Shown piece by piece: positions 1-9,897 of a DNA stretch of 64,000 bases. The position numbers and the translations under genes were made by a program. The DNA is from Maricaulis parjimensis. GTDB taxonomy: Bacteria; Pseudomonadota; Alphaproteobacteria; Caulobacterales; Maricaulaceae. A model generated the notes under the pieces. The model had not been told where the DNA came from. It worked only from the letters and a program-made list of their open reading frames with translations, and made no database searches. Each line of letters opens with the position of its first letter. Position 1 is the stretch's first letter. Location of the stretch: positions 62,001 to 126,000 of the forward strand of contig NZ_JADOTT010000003.1 in the NCBI RefSeq assembly GCF_016817355.1. Reading direction: 5' to 3'.

Positions 1-1628
1 ATGTATCGACCAGTTGGGAAATCGGCCAGACACGCCTGACCCTGGGTGCCGGACTGGCCCAGAATGCGGCGCCCTCCCTGCGCAGTGAGCGCTTTGAAGA
101 CGCCGCGGGCACCCTGATCGAGACCCGCGATGAGCGGACCTCCCAGCGCTTGATGACGCCCTCGCTGAATGGGTCGGTGAACCACGTCTTCGAGGACGGG
201 TCGCGCATCAATCTCTCGCTCAATGGCAGCTATTCGGAAACCCTGGTGAATGACCGCTCCCTGGTCGATGACGCGTCCGGTGCGCCGGACCGGGTCGAGC
301 TGTTCCGCTCCGATGTTGAGGAAACGAGCTGGGAAGGCACGCTGACCTATGAGCGGCCCTTCAGCGAAAGCGTGTCCGGGCAAGTGGTCCTGCTCAACCG
401 CGACGACACCTATGAGTCTGCCGACAGCTTCCTGTTTGCGCCCTATGCCGGATCCGGCAGCACGACCTGGTTCGACAATGCGGTGGACAGTGGCGAACGG
501 GCCCTGCGCGGCACGCTGACCTGGGAGATGAGCGAGCGGCATTCCTTCGAGTTCGGGGCGGAGACCGCGCTCAACTATCTCGACAATGCCCTGGCGATCA
601 CCGAGGACACGGGCTCCGGACCCGTCGCCGTGCCCCTGCCGGTGGCCAATACGCGGGTCGAGGAACGCCGCAGCGAGCTCTTTGCCTCCCATGTCTGGCG
701 CCCGATGGACGATGTCACGGTGGAGTCCGGCTTCCGTTTTGAACGCTCCACCATCGAACAGACCGGTGATGCCAGCCGCGAGCGCTCCTTCAACTATCCC
801 AAACCGTCGATTTCGCTGACCTGGACCCCGTCCGAAGAGACTCAGTGGGAGTTCACCCTTGTGCGCTCGGTGGCCCAGCTCTCCTTTGACGAGTTCGCCA
901 GTGAGGTGAATCCGCGCGACGACCAGACCCTGATTGGCAATCCGGAACTCGTGCCGCAGAAGACCTGGCGCGGTACCGCCCGTTGGGAGCGGCGCTGGGG
1001 CGAGGATGGAACCGTCTCCGTCTCGCTCACCCATGAACGCGTCCAGGATGTCCAGGATTCCCGTCCGGTCACCCTGATCCTCGATCCCAATGCCGTGCCG
1101 GTGGCTTCGGTCACCTTCGACGCGCCGGGCAATATCGGGGATGGTCACCGCACCTATCTCATCATGGAGACCAGCTTGCCGCTGGACGGGTATGGACTGG
1201 GTGATGCCCGGCTCAACCTGACCGGTGTGCTGCGTCATACCGAAGTGACCGACCCGACCACCGGCGCCACCCGCCGCTTTGCCGGCAATGAGGACTGGCG
1301 CCTGTCCGCCGATTTCCGCCAGAACCTGCCGCAGCGGGACCTGGCCTGGGGCTGGCGCGCCTATGTCCAGGGCAATGAGGACCTGTTCCGCTATTCGGAC
1401 GGGTATGATTTCGACCGCACCGATCCCCAGCTGACCGTCTTCGTGGAAACCACGATCATCGAGGGCATGACGATCAATCTGGAATATGGCGACTTCACCG
1501 CCGCCAACCAGCGCCGTACCCGCACTTTCTATGATGGCAGCCGGGCGAATGATGTGGTTCGCGCCCGTGAAATCCAGGATCGGGATCTGGGCGGCTATGT
1601 CTCGCTCTGGGCGAGGGCGACCTTCTAG
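1..1628 (+). CDS. TonB-dependent receptor, C-terminal beta-barrel (5' end outside window)
   Basis: This is the C-terminal part of an outer-membrane beta-barrel protein. The reading frame is open from base 3, upstream of the first internal ATG at 150, so the true start lies outside the window. The visible part is dominated by alternating polar and aromatic strands with acidic turns. It contains a segment around 'NPELVPQKTWRGT' of the kind seen in the barrel of TonB-dependent receptors, and it ends in 'ARATF', the terminal aromatic residue used for BAM-mediated insertion. The plug domain and TonB box would be upstream and cannot be seen. The substrate is unknown. Related families imply TonB-energised uptake of a large ligand (siderophore, glycan or peptide). 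The downstream S9 peptidase faces the opposite way, so no operon links them. Confidence 0.8.
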   Translation, partial: VSTSWEIGQTRLTLGAGLAQNAAPSLRSERFEDAAGTLIETRDERTSQRLMTPSLNGSVNHVFEDGSRINLSLNGSYSETLVNDRSLVDDASGAPDRVELFRSDVEETSWEGTLTYERPFSESVSGQVVLLNRDDTYESADSFLFAPYAGSGSTTWFDNAVDSGERALRGTLTWEMSERHSFEFGAETALNYLDNALAITEDTGSGPVAVPLPVANTRVEERRSELFASHVWRPMDDVTVESGFRFERSTIEQTGDASRERSFNYPKPSISLTWTPSEETQWEFTLVRSVAQLSFDEFASEVNPRDDQTLIGNPELVPQKTWRGTARWERRWGEDGTVSVSLTHERVQDVQDSRPVTLILDPNAVPVASVTFDAPGNIGDGHRTYLIMETSLPLDGYGLGDARLNLTGVLRHTEVTDPTTGATRRFAGNEDWRLSADFRQNLPQRDLAWGWRAYVQGNEDLFRYSDGYDFDRTDPQLTVFVETTIIEGMTINLEYGDFTAANQRRTRTFYDGSRANDVVRAREIQDRDLGGYVSLWARATF

Positions 1629-1789
1629 GCCGATCTGCGGGTGGTGTCCGGACCGGACGCCACCCGGTCGGGCCGGCGGGGCGCAAACCGCCATATACCA
1701 ATTGCTCACGATTGCGGGCGATTCTCCCCTGAGACGCGAAAAAGACCGGGGCGCCAAGACGCCCGGCACCGCGTCGGGAGGAAATTGCC

Positions 1790-2179
1790 ATGTCGGAACC
1801 CGGTGGTTTTGATGAAACAGCCATGGCGGACGGCCGCGTGCTCGTGGCCACCCTGCGCGGCGAGACAAGTTTGAGCGGCGCGTTATCAGCCGTGACCGAC
1901 CGGGTCGAGCGAATCCGCAAGGCGGGGAATCAGGGCCTCGTCATGGATTACAGCGGCTGCACGCTCACGCATCCCATCGAGGAATATTCCCGCATTGCGG
2001 ACACGTATTGCGACGGGCTTCCGGACGGATTCCCGGTCGCCTTCGTCTATAATGAGAACCAGATCGGCCGCTGCATCTATATGACCCGCCGCCTGGAAGC
2101 TGCCCGCAAACCCTCGCGCGCCTTCCCCGACGCAGACGCGGCGGTCGAATGGGTCACAGGCGTGCTGGACGCGGGCTGA
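1790..2179 (+). CDS. Small cytoplasmic protein, STAS/SpoIIAA-like fold suspected
   Basis: A 129-aa protein of unknown function. A good ribosome binding site (GGGAGGAAA, 1777-1785) lies five bases before the ATG. There is no signal peptide or membrane segment. The pattern of short beta strands ('GRVLVATLRG', 'GLVMDYSGC', 'FPVAFVYNE') alternating with helices and ending in 'AAVEWVTG' resembles small STAS/SpoIIAA-like alpha/beta proteins. That resemblance is an inference from pattern only. It stands alone between the receptor gene and a convergent peptidase. The same fold class appears more clearly in the 62258 gene. Confidence 0.65.
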   Translation: MSEPGGFDETAMADGRVLVATLRGETSLSGALSAVTDRVERIRKAGNQGLVMDYSGCTLTHPIEEYSRIADTYCDGLPDGFPVAFVYNENQIGRCIYMTRRLEAARKPSRAFPDADAAVEWVTGVLDAG

Positions 2180-2185
2180 GTCTTT

Positions 2186-2240
2186 TACCCCCTCTCCCCC
2201 ACCGGGGAGAGGGTGGCGCGTATGCGCCGGGTGAGGGGCG
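2186..2240. repeat. Palindromic intergenic repeat (REP/BIME-like)
   Basis: CCCTCTCCCC, a short acc loop and GGGGAGAGGG form a long hairpin at about 2189-2212. A second hairpin, GGCGC-gtat-GCGCC, follows at about 2215-2228, then GGGTGAGGGG, which can pair again with the first arm. From memory, this nested design is a common extragenic palindrome in GC-rich proteobacteria. It sits between the 3' ends of two convergent genes, where it could act as a bidirectional transcription stop or mRNA stabiliser. Only this one copy is seen in the window. Confidence 0.55.
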
Positions 2241-2265
2241 TCCGCGCTAGCGGACCGGCAAAGAC

Positions 2266-4512
2266 CTAGTCCTCATTCCCCAACTGCCGATCAAAATAAT
2301 CCAGCACCATCGTCCAGAGCTGGACCGAGCGGTCCTCGCCGCGCACGCCGTGGCGCTGGCCGGGATAGGTCATCATCTCGAACTGGGCGCGTTGCTGTTG
2401 CAGTTGGGCGTAGAGGCGCACGGAATTGGCGAAGATGACATTGTCATCGGCCATGCCGTGGATCAGCAGGAGCGGGGTCTCGTAATTTTCCAGATGGGCG
2501 AAGACGGAAGAGGCCTGATAGCCCTCAAAATTCGCATCCGGATGATCCATGTAGCGCTCGGTATAGGCCGTGTCATAGAGCGTCCAGTCGGTGACCGGAG
2601 CGCCGGACACGCCCGCCGCATAGGCACCTGGCGCCTGCAGCGTGGTCATCAGGGTCATATAGCCGCCATAGGACCAGCCCCAGATGCCGACGCGGTCGGC
2701 ATCCACGAAGTCCAGGCTTTTCAGATAGTCCAGGCCGACCAGCTGGTCTTCCACCTCGACCGAGCCCATGCGGCGCTGGATATGGCTTTCAAACTCCCGG
2801 CCCCGGTTCCAGGCGCCGCGATTGTCGATGGTGAAATAGACATAGCCGCGCTGGGCAAAGAGCTGCGGGCGGAAACCCTGCCAGCCGCGATGCACCTGCT
2901 GGGAGTGCGGGCCGCCATAGAGATACTGGATCGCCGGATATTGCCGGGACGGATCGAAATCCGCCGGCAGGTAGAGCTGGTAGTGCAGCTCGGTTCCGTC
3001 CGCCGCCGTCAGCGTGCCGAATTGCGGCACGATATGGTCGTCCGCATAGTCGAAATAGGGATGCCCCTCGATAACGGCATTCTCCTCGATCCAGCGGATG
3101 CGCTCGCCATCATTGGCGTAGAGCGCCGTCTGGGACGGGGTCGCGCTGTCATTATAGGTGCCGATGAAAGCCGTCGCGCCGCGATTATAGCTGACCGACC
3201 AGCGGCCTTCGCCGGAGGTGATGCGCGTCGGTTCGGCCGACCCGTCCAGCGGCACGACATAGGCGTGGCGCTCCAGCGGGGTCTCCATCCAGCCGGTGAA
3301 ATAGACCAGCCCGTTTTCGGTATCCACGGCATCGATCTCATTGACCAGCCAGTCGCCCGACGTCACCTGGGTGATCAGACTGCCATCGGCGGCGCGGTGC
3401 TGGATATGGCGATAGCCGCCTGGCGTGTCTTCGCTGGTCCAGATCACGCTGCCATCGGGCAGGGCGCGGAAATCATTGGTCAGATTGATCCACACATCCG
3501 TGGTCTCTTCCAGCCAGACCGAGCTCTCGCCCGTGGCCGGATCGACCGCCAGGATGGTCAGTTCATTCTGCATCCGGTTGAGCACCTGGACATAGGCGGT
3601 GGCGCCATCGCGCGACCAGTTCACCCGGGCCAGATAGATGTCATCCGTGTCGGACAGCTCCACCTGCACGGCCTCGCCGGTATCGCGGTCGAGGATGAAG
3701 AGCTCGACCAGGGCATTGTCCGTGCCGGCGCGTGGATAGCGCTGGTCGACCACGGTGGCCGAACCGTCGGCAGCGATTTCCATGCGCTGGATATTGTCGA
3801 CCGGGCTTTCATCGACGCGGGCCAGGGCGATGTATTGCTCGGTCGGGGACCACCAGTATCCGGTCCGCCGGCCCAGCTCTTCCTGGGCCACGAATTCCGC
3901 CATGCCCCAGGAGATGAGGCCACCGCCGCGCGTCGTCAGGGCCCGCTCGGCCCCGGTCATCAGGCTGATCTCGTAGAGATTCTGATCGCGGATGAAGGAG
4001 ACGAAATTGCCGCGCGGGGAGATGCGGGCATTGGTTTCATATTCCGGGGTTTCCATCAGGCGCCGGGCGCGACCACCCTCCACCTCGACATGGAAGACAT
4101 CGCCGTCCAGCGGTACCAGAATGGCCTCGCCCTGGCTGTCCCACTGATAGGAGACAATGCCGGACCCGGTGACCCGGGCGCGTTCGCGCAGCTGCCGGGC
4201 GGCTTCGGAAAGCTCTCGTTCTTCCGGCGCCAGCACCCGGCTGTCGACCAGGCGATAGGGTTCACCGCCATCAATATCCATCGCCCACAGGTCGAGAACA
4301 TTGGCGTCCTCTTCCTTCGGCCGCAGGAAGGTCACCCGCGTCCCGTCCGGCGAGAAGCTCAGATTGCGCGGCGCGGATCCGGTCAGGGAAGGGCTCGCAT
4401 AGACGCGTTCCACCGTCAGTGCCGGACCGGTATCGCCCTCCGGTTCCGGCGTGGAAGCCGGCTGGCAGGCGGCAAGGGCGAGGCCGGACAGGGCCAGGAC
4501 AGCGTATTTCAT
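2266..4512 (-). CDS. S9 family dipeptidyl peptidase IV-like lipoprotein
   Basis: A 748-aa secreted peptidase that should remove N-terminal dipeptides from peptides, typically with Pro or Ala in position two. The N-terminus is a lipoprotein signal ('LSGLALAAC', Cys at about 16), so it is probably anchored in the outer or inner membrane facing the periplasm. Residues about 30-500 form the DPP-IV N-terminal beta-propeller, including 'WGMAEFVAQEELGR', which carries the Glu pair that binds the substrate amino terminus in this family. The C-terminal alpha/beta hydrolase has the nucleophile in GWSYGGY (Ser about 614), the Asp in 'HGMADDNV' and the His in 'GQRHGVR'. All catalytic residues are present and the length is normal for bacterial DPP-IV. 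It is transcribed alone and convergent with the 1790 gene. Confidence 0.92.
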   Translation of the reverse strand: MKYAVLALSGLALAACQPASTPEPEGDTGPALTVERVYASPSLTGSAPRNLSFSPDGTRVTFLRPKEEDANVLDLWAMDIDGGEPYRLVDSRVLAPEERELSEAARQLRERARVTGSGIVSYQWDSQGEAILVPLDGDVFHVEVEGGRARRLMETPEYETNARISPRGNFVSFIRDQNLYEISLMTGAERALTTRGGGLISWGMAEFVAQEELGRRTGYWWSPTEQYIALARVDESPVDNIQRMEIAADGSATVVDQRYPRAGTDNALVELFILDRDTGEAVQVELSDTDDIYLARVNWSRDGATAYVQVLNRMQNELTILAVDPATGESSVWLEETTDVWINLTNDFRALPDGSVIWTSEDTPGGYRHIQHRAADGSLITQVTSGDWLVNEIDAVDTENGLVYFTGWMETPLERHAYVVPLDGSAEPTRITSGEGRWSVSYNRGATAFIGTYNDSATPSQTALYANDGERIRWIEENAVIEGHPYFDYADDHIVPQFGTLTAADGTELHYQLYLPADFDPSRQYPAIQYLYGGPHSQQVHRGWQGFRPQLFAQRGYVYFTIDNRGAWNRGREFESHIQRRMGSVEVEDQLVGLDYLKSLDFVDADRVGIWGWSYGGYMTLMTTLQAPGAYAAGVSGAPVTDWTLYDTAYTERYMDHPDANFEGYQASSVFAHLENYETPLLLIHGMADDNVIFANSVRLYAQLQQQRAQFEMMTYPGQRHGVRGEDRSVQLWTMVLDYFDRQLGNED

Positions 4513-4601
4513 GAGAACTCCCCGAACTGTTCTGCCCGCGAAACTAGCGCCGGGCGCGCGGGAAGGGGAGAGGGCGGGGTGTGATTGAGCAAGGTGCTCA
4601 A

Positions 4602-5270
4602 CTAGCTTGCCGTCTCCAGCTCCGCCTTCAGCTCCGCAATCGCGGCGCTGAGATTGCGATAGCCCAGCACGATACGGCCGATCACATAGAGGATGGCCGC
4701 CACGACCAGGCCGCAGATCAGGCGGTAGCCCAGGGTGAAGCTGGAGAAGAGGATGTTTTCCGGATTGTTCTGGAAGGCGGAGAGCTGCAGGCCGAACACT
4801 TCGAACGCATCGCTCAGACCGCCCCGCAGGGCCTGGTCGAGGATGAAGACTCCCAGCTGGCTGACCGACTGGTCATGGGCGCTGGCGGGAACACCATCGA
4901 TCAGCAGGACGGCCTCGTTCGGGATGAACCAGGGCTGGTTCCAGGCAATCAGGGCGAGGATCAGGCCGGGCAGTCCGACACCGACCAGGATGAGGCCGGA
5001 GGTGCGCAGGGCAATCGTGCGCACGGCATGGCCAGCATAGTCCTCGAACTTGGCGATATTGCGCCGGATCGTCTTGGCGCGGATGGCCTTGGGGCCGCGC
5101 TGCTGGCGGATGAGATGGGCCTCGTCGAAATCGCGCACGACGGAGAGGAGCGACCAAACCAGGACGAGCACGCCGAGGAGCGCCAGGCCGACACCGATCC
5201 AGCTGAGCCAGTAGAGCGTGGCGTGACTGGTGAGCCAGTCCAAGAAGCCGCTGAAAATCCCCTCGATCAC
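4602..5270 (-). CDS. Multi-pass membrane protein of unknown function
   Basis: A 222-aa protein starting at a GTG preceded by GGGGGAAG. Hydrophobic segments lie at about residues 16-42, 88-110 and 180-205, with a shorter one near the N-terminus, so three or four membrane passes are likely. Between the first two is a strongly basic stretch ('RQQRGPKAIRAKTIRR') that should be cytoplasmic. The tail ('LSAAIAELKAELETAS') looks helical, possibly coiled coil. No family was recognised. It is the first of two short minus-strand genes without known function; the gap to the next one is about 90 bp, so co-transcription is possible but not shown. Confidence 0.7.
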   Translation of the reverse strand: MIEGIFSGFLDWLTSHATLYWLSWIGVGLALLGVLVLVWSLLSVVRDFDEAHLIRQQRGPKAIRAKTIRRNIAKFEDYAGHAVRTIALRTSGLILVGVGLPGLILALIAWNQPWFIPNEAVLLIDGVPASAHDQSVSQLGVFILDQALRGGLSDAFEVFGLQLSAFQNNPENILFSSFTLGYRLICGLVVAAILYVIGRIVLGYRNLSAAIAELKAELETAS

Positions 5271-5358
5271 AATGCTTCCCCCAAAGCCGTGAGCCCTTTC
5301 ATTAAAATGCGCGATCCATGCGTCAAAGTTAACTCCCCTCTGACGCGTTTCGGCGAGC

Positions 5359-5805
5359 TCAGTCCTCTGGGGCTGGATGCGCGGTCTTGTCCTTCTTCAT
5401 CCAGAAGCTTCCGCCAAAATCATTGCGCCAGGGGATGGGGATATACCACTCACCCTCGATCCGGTCCTGTGTCGGCGAAAGAATGCCGGAATAGAAAATC
5501 GTGTGGGTGGCATCGGCGACGTTCCGGTAAACCTTGGAGAATTCGATACTGTCGGCGGTCAGTACACCGTTCAGCTCGGCAATCAGATGGCTGCCGCCGG
5601 CACGGCTGAATGTGTTGGGTTCAGAACTCGTTCCCGTAAAACCCCCGCTTTCATGTGAGAGGGTGGCCACAAAAGGGACACCGGGCTCTGCGAATGGATA
5701 ATCATACTGCCCGATCCAATGCCCGCCGAGCGGTGAGGTCGTGGCTGAACGCAATTTGGTTTCAATGGAATTTTCGATCACGCGTTGCAGCATGTTATCC
5801 CCCAT
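5359..5805 (-). CDS. Conserved-looking protein of unknown function
   Basis: A 148-aa soluble protein with no signal peptide. It is rich in Gly, Trp and Tyr and has alternating beta-strand-like segments ('HWIGQYDYPF', 'PFVATLSHESGGFTGTS', 'DRIEGEWYIP'), suggesting a small beta-barrel or sandwich, perhaps lipocalin-like. A second in-frame Met at residue 5 directly follows GGGGGATAAC, so the true start may be four codons later. It is divergent from ettA. No function can be assigned. Confidence 0.6.
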   Translation of the reverse strand: MGDNMLQRVIENSIETKLRSATTSPLGGHWIGQYDYPFAEPGVPFVATLSHESGGFTGTSSEPNTFSRAGGSHLIAELNGVLTADSIEFSKVYRNVADATHTIFYSGILSPTQDRIEGEWYIPIPWRNDFGGSFWMKKDKTAHPAPED

Positions 5806-5884
5806 GCCGATTGCCCTGACGGCCTGTCTCCGCTAGACGGTGCCGTTCAGATTTCCCCCCAAGGACAAAGAGAGCCCTTCCACC

Positions 5885-7552
<1,668 letters not shown>

Positions 7553-7574
7553 TCTCAGCAAACGGTTTCAAGCA

Positions 7575-7608
7575 AAAGGCCCGGCGATTTCGCCGGGCCT
7601 TTTTTGTT
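7575..7608 (+). terminator. Rho-independent terminator of ettA
   Basis: AAGGCCCGGCG and CGCCGGGCCTT form an 11-bp perfect stem around an ATTT loop (7577-7602), followed by a run of T. It lies 23 bases after the ettA stop and also abuts the 3' end of the convergent S41 peptidase gene. Confidence 0.93.
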
Positions 7609-8940
7609 TCAGTGGGTGGATCTCAATATCCCGATCAGCGCTTCGATCTGCTCTTCTCTCGACCCGCTCAGCGGAATGTCCGGGATGATCGGATCGGCGG
7701 ACATGTCTCCGGACGCCCGAGTGAAGACATAGATCGGGGCGACGGCTTCCAGACCGGTTTCGGTCAGCGGATGAAGCTGGACCTGGCCGGTGGAATTGGC
7801 GCGGCCTTCCGTACCGGGGCCCGCCACCGGCGCGATGCCGAAATCCTGGACTGTGGCGGCCAGCACGATGGACTGGGAGTAACTGCCAGCGCCCACAAGG
7901 AAGGCGAAACGCCCGTCAAACCGGTGCGGCCAGTCGGCCGGCGGTTCGACCCATTGGGCAAACGGCATGGAGATCACCTGGCCAATCTCGGACCCCGGGA
8001 TCAGGGCCTGGTTTTCCGGCGTGATCCGCGCCGTGACGGCGGAGAGCGGCGTGTGCCGCTGTGTCGTAAGATAGTTGAGGAGATGGTCCGACAGCATGTG
8101 GGCGCCGCCGCCATTCTCGCTGATATCGATGACCAGCACATCCGTTCCGCGTTCATCGATCTCGGCGAAGGCCTCGTCGACGAAGTTATGGAAATCGGGC
8201 GTCTGGTCCGGCATGAAGGAGTTCAGGATCAGCACGGCGGCATTGCCACGGAACTCCAGGCTGGATGTGGCGTGGTCCGCGTCCGCCACGTCGCGCGACG
8301 GATCGAGCCGGATCGTGCGGCGGGAGCCGTCCGGGCAGGTCACATTCAGCACCCAGATGTCCGCGCCGCCTGTCAGCGCCCACAGATATTGCGAGAAGCG
8401 CGTCTCCAGCAAATGCCGGCGCAGCCCGTCACTGTCGCCATGGATGCGGGACAGGGCGGCTTCCATGAGGGGGGCAATTTCCTGCCCATTGATCCGGTCG
8501 ATCCGGCTGCCGGCCTCGACTTGCGCGCTTTCGGCGACGGTCGGGGCTATCTGCAAGCCCTCCGCTGAGAGCCGGACCGGCAAGGTGAATTCGGCCCCTC
8601 CTGCATCCAGATAGGCCTGATAGTCATCCCCGGGCAGGCGCAGGGTGATATGGCCATCAGCGAAAAGCGGGTTGAGCGGTGACAGGGCCAGCCAGGCCTC
8701 CCGCCGGGTATAATTGTCGTCCAGCTCGGCACGGATGGCGTCGAACCGTGCTTCGACGGCTGCGACATCCATGGAGAAGCCCGGATCGGGGTGGGTGGCG
8801 AAAAGCCAGTTTTCCCATTCCTCCAGATCCGCGGCCAGCTGGGCCGCAGTGAAGGTCTCCGGTTGGGCCGGTTGGGCCAGGCTGGCCGGACTGACTGCCA
8901 GAAGGCCGAATACGAGAGCGGAAGTGAGTGCTTTCATCAT
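7609..8940 (-). CDS. S41 family (C-terminal processing-like) serine peptidase, secreted
   Basis: A 443-aa exported protein with a cleavable signal peptide (about 1-22, ending 'SLAQ'). After an N-terminal helical region comes a PDZ-like segment ('VEAGSRIDRINGQEI', about 141-156), then the S41 core: 'VIDISENGGG' at about 270-279, and the candidate nucleophile Ser in 'GAGSYSQS' (about Ser355). Family members are periplasmic or extracellular endopeptidases or peptide-binding proteins. The spacing of the catalytic elements is normal, though the motif around the serine is not the most common one. It is divergent from a MarR regulator, with a perfect palindrome between them, so it is probably repressed by that regulator. 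The gene ends at the ettA terminator. Confidence 0.85.
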   Translation of the reverse strand: MMKALTSALVFGLLAVSPASLAQPAQPETFTAAQLAADLEEWENWLFATHPDPGFSMDVAAVEARFDAIRAELDDNYTRREAWLALSPLNPLFADGHITLRLPGDDYQAYLDAGGAEFTLPVRLSAEGLQIAPTVAESAQVEAGSRIDRINGQEIAPLMEAALSRIHGDSDGLRRHLLETRFSQYLWALTGGADIWVLNVTCPDGSRRTIRLDPSRDVADADHATSSLEFRGNAAVLILNSFMPDQTPDFHNFVDEAFAEIDERGTDVLVIDISENGGGAHMLSDHLLNYLTTQRHTPLSAVTARITPENQALIPGSEIGQVISMPFAQWVEPPADWPHRFDGRFAFLVGAGSYSQSIVLAATVQDFGIAPVAGPGTEGRANSTGQVQLHPLTETGLEAVAPIYVFTRASGDMSADPIIPDIPLSGSREEQIEALIGILRSTH

Positions 8941-8968
8941 CAGACAAACCGTGTTTTGATTATTTGTA

Positions 8969-8986
8969 ACCAGTTACGTAACTGGT
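8969..8986. promoter_or_regulatory. 18-bp perfect palindrome, likely MarR operator
   Basis: ACCAGTTACGTAACTGGT is a perfect inverted repeat; a further base pair or two matches outside it. It occupies the 53-bp gap between the S41 peptidase start and the divergent MarR gene start. Size and symmetry fit a MarR-family dimer operator, so both genes are probably controlled from it. The evidence is position and symmetry only. Confidence 0.75.
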
Positions 8987-8993
8987 AACGGAA

Positions 8994-9527
8994 GTGATGA
9001 GCCAAGGCAAGATAATGATGGCAGACACGGTGGAGCCAGGCGGAAAACAAGGCGTGGACACGCTCATCCATGATGAAATGGCGCCGGGATTTCTGGGGCT
9101 TTTGCTGGGCCAGATCGTCGATCGCCTGGTGGAAGAGGGCGGGCCGTCAGCTGAGCGGGCCGGGATTCGCGCGCCGCTGCGCGCCTTTTCCTTCATCTCT
9201 CTCCTGTCCCGCGCGGACCTCACCGTTACCGAGATCGCGCCGCGCCTGGGGGTCACCCATGCCGGTGTCATCAAGACGGAGAAAACGCTGGAGAAGCTGG
9301 GCTTTGTGGAGCGGGGTCAAAACCCGGATGACGCCCGGCGCAAACCCTTGCGCCTGACCGATGCCGGGCGTGAAGAGGCCGAGCGCATTGCCGTCTATAT
9401 GGACCGGGCCTGCGCCGTCTATCGGGAGATGTTTGCTGAAACCGGCATGGATTTGTTTGCGGCCGCGAGGGCCTTTGAAGAGGCGCTGGATCGCAAGGGT
9501 TTCGATGCCCGGATGGGCGATGGTTAG
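8994..9527 (+). CDS. MarR family transcriptional regulator
   Basis: A 177-aa regulator with a winged helix-turn-helix: 'LTVTEIAPRLGVTHAGVIKTEK' is the recognition region, followed by the wing 'GFVERGQNPDDARRKPLRLTDAG', whose DxRRK motif is typical of MarR proteins. Helices at both ends should form the dimer interface. Candidate starts are GTG 8994, ATG 8997 and ATG 9015/9018. The first two lie only a few bases from the palindromic operator and from the GGAAG, so the 9015/9018 start is equally possible. It likely represses itself and the divergent S41 peptidase until a small ligand is bound; the ligand is unknown. Confidence 0.9.
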   Translation: MMSQGKIMMADTVEPGGKQGVDTLIHDEMAPGFLGLLLGQIVDRLVEEGGPSAERAGIRAPLRAFSFISLLSRADLTVTEIAPRLGVTHAGVIKTEKTLEKLGFVERGQNPDDARRKPLRLTDAGREEAERIAVYMDRACAVYREMFAETGMDLFAAARAFEEALDRKGFDARMGDG

Positions 9528-9897
9528 TGCGGGCCTAAATCTACAATTCTGCGAGCACTTCCTCCCTATAGGTCACAGGTCGGTGGGATGAATCGAAGCC
9601 TATTCTGGTGGAAATTAGAAAGACTATGTGGGCCTTTCCTGTTGTGTGGCCGACGTGCCGAACCGCAAAAAATTCCAAGAACAAGTGCTAACGCATCAGT
9701 GCTCACCAGAACCAACTGCATCAAGCTTGCGTCACATACCTCGCTTTTGGCCAACTGAGGCCCGATTTGGGTTTCACATGCATGAACATGTTCTGAAAAA
9801 CGGATCTTCGCCCGCTAGGGTTGGGGATGATCTCGCGAGTATCCTAAAGTCACCAAATTGGGTACAACGTTAGCAATAACAAACAGGGGCCACTCGC
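9528..9897. other. AT-richer intergenic left flank of the NACHT island
   Basis: No convincing gene is seen in these 370 bases. Composition falls from the surrounding high GC to roughly half AT, and the change begins just after the MarR stop codon. One 81-codon frame (9628-9873) has no usable ribosome binding site and no recognisable sequence. A perfect 10-bp palindrome, GAACATGTTC, lies at 9784-9793, about 105 bases before the NACHT start. No tRNA, integrase remnant or flanking direct repeat was found by eye. Confidence 0.6.

Noticed and set aside
150-1628. ATG at 150 as the true start of the receptor gene
   Set aside because: The same frame is open and barrel-like from base 3, so the gene continues upstream of the window.
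2350-4584. 744-codon open frame on the plus strand opposite the S9 peptidase
   Set aside because: It is the antisense shadow of a GC-rich gene whose catalytic motifs are all on the minus strand; the translated sequence shows no domain pattern.
9580-9625. tRNA-like T-loop (TTCGATTC on the minus strand) as an integration site
   Set aside because: The flanking bases do not form a T stem and no acceptor or anticodon arm could be built.
9628-9873. 81-codon frame before the NACHT gene, possible small partner protein
   Set aside because: No ribosome binding site, no recognisable sequence, and Cys/Pro/Ser-rich random-looking composition.
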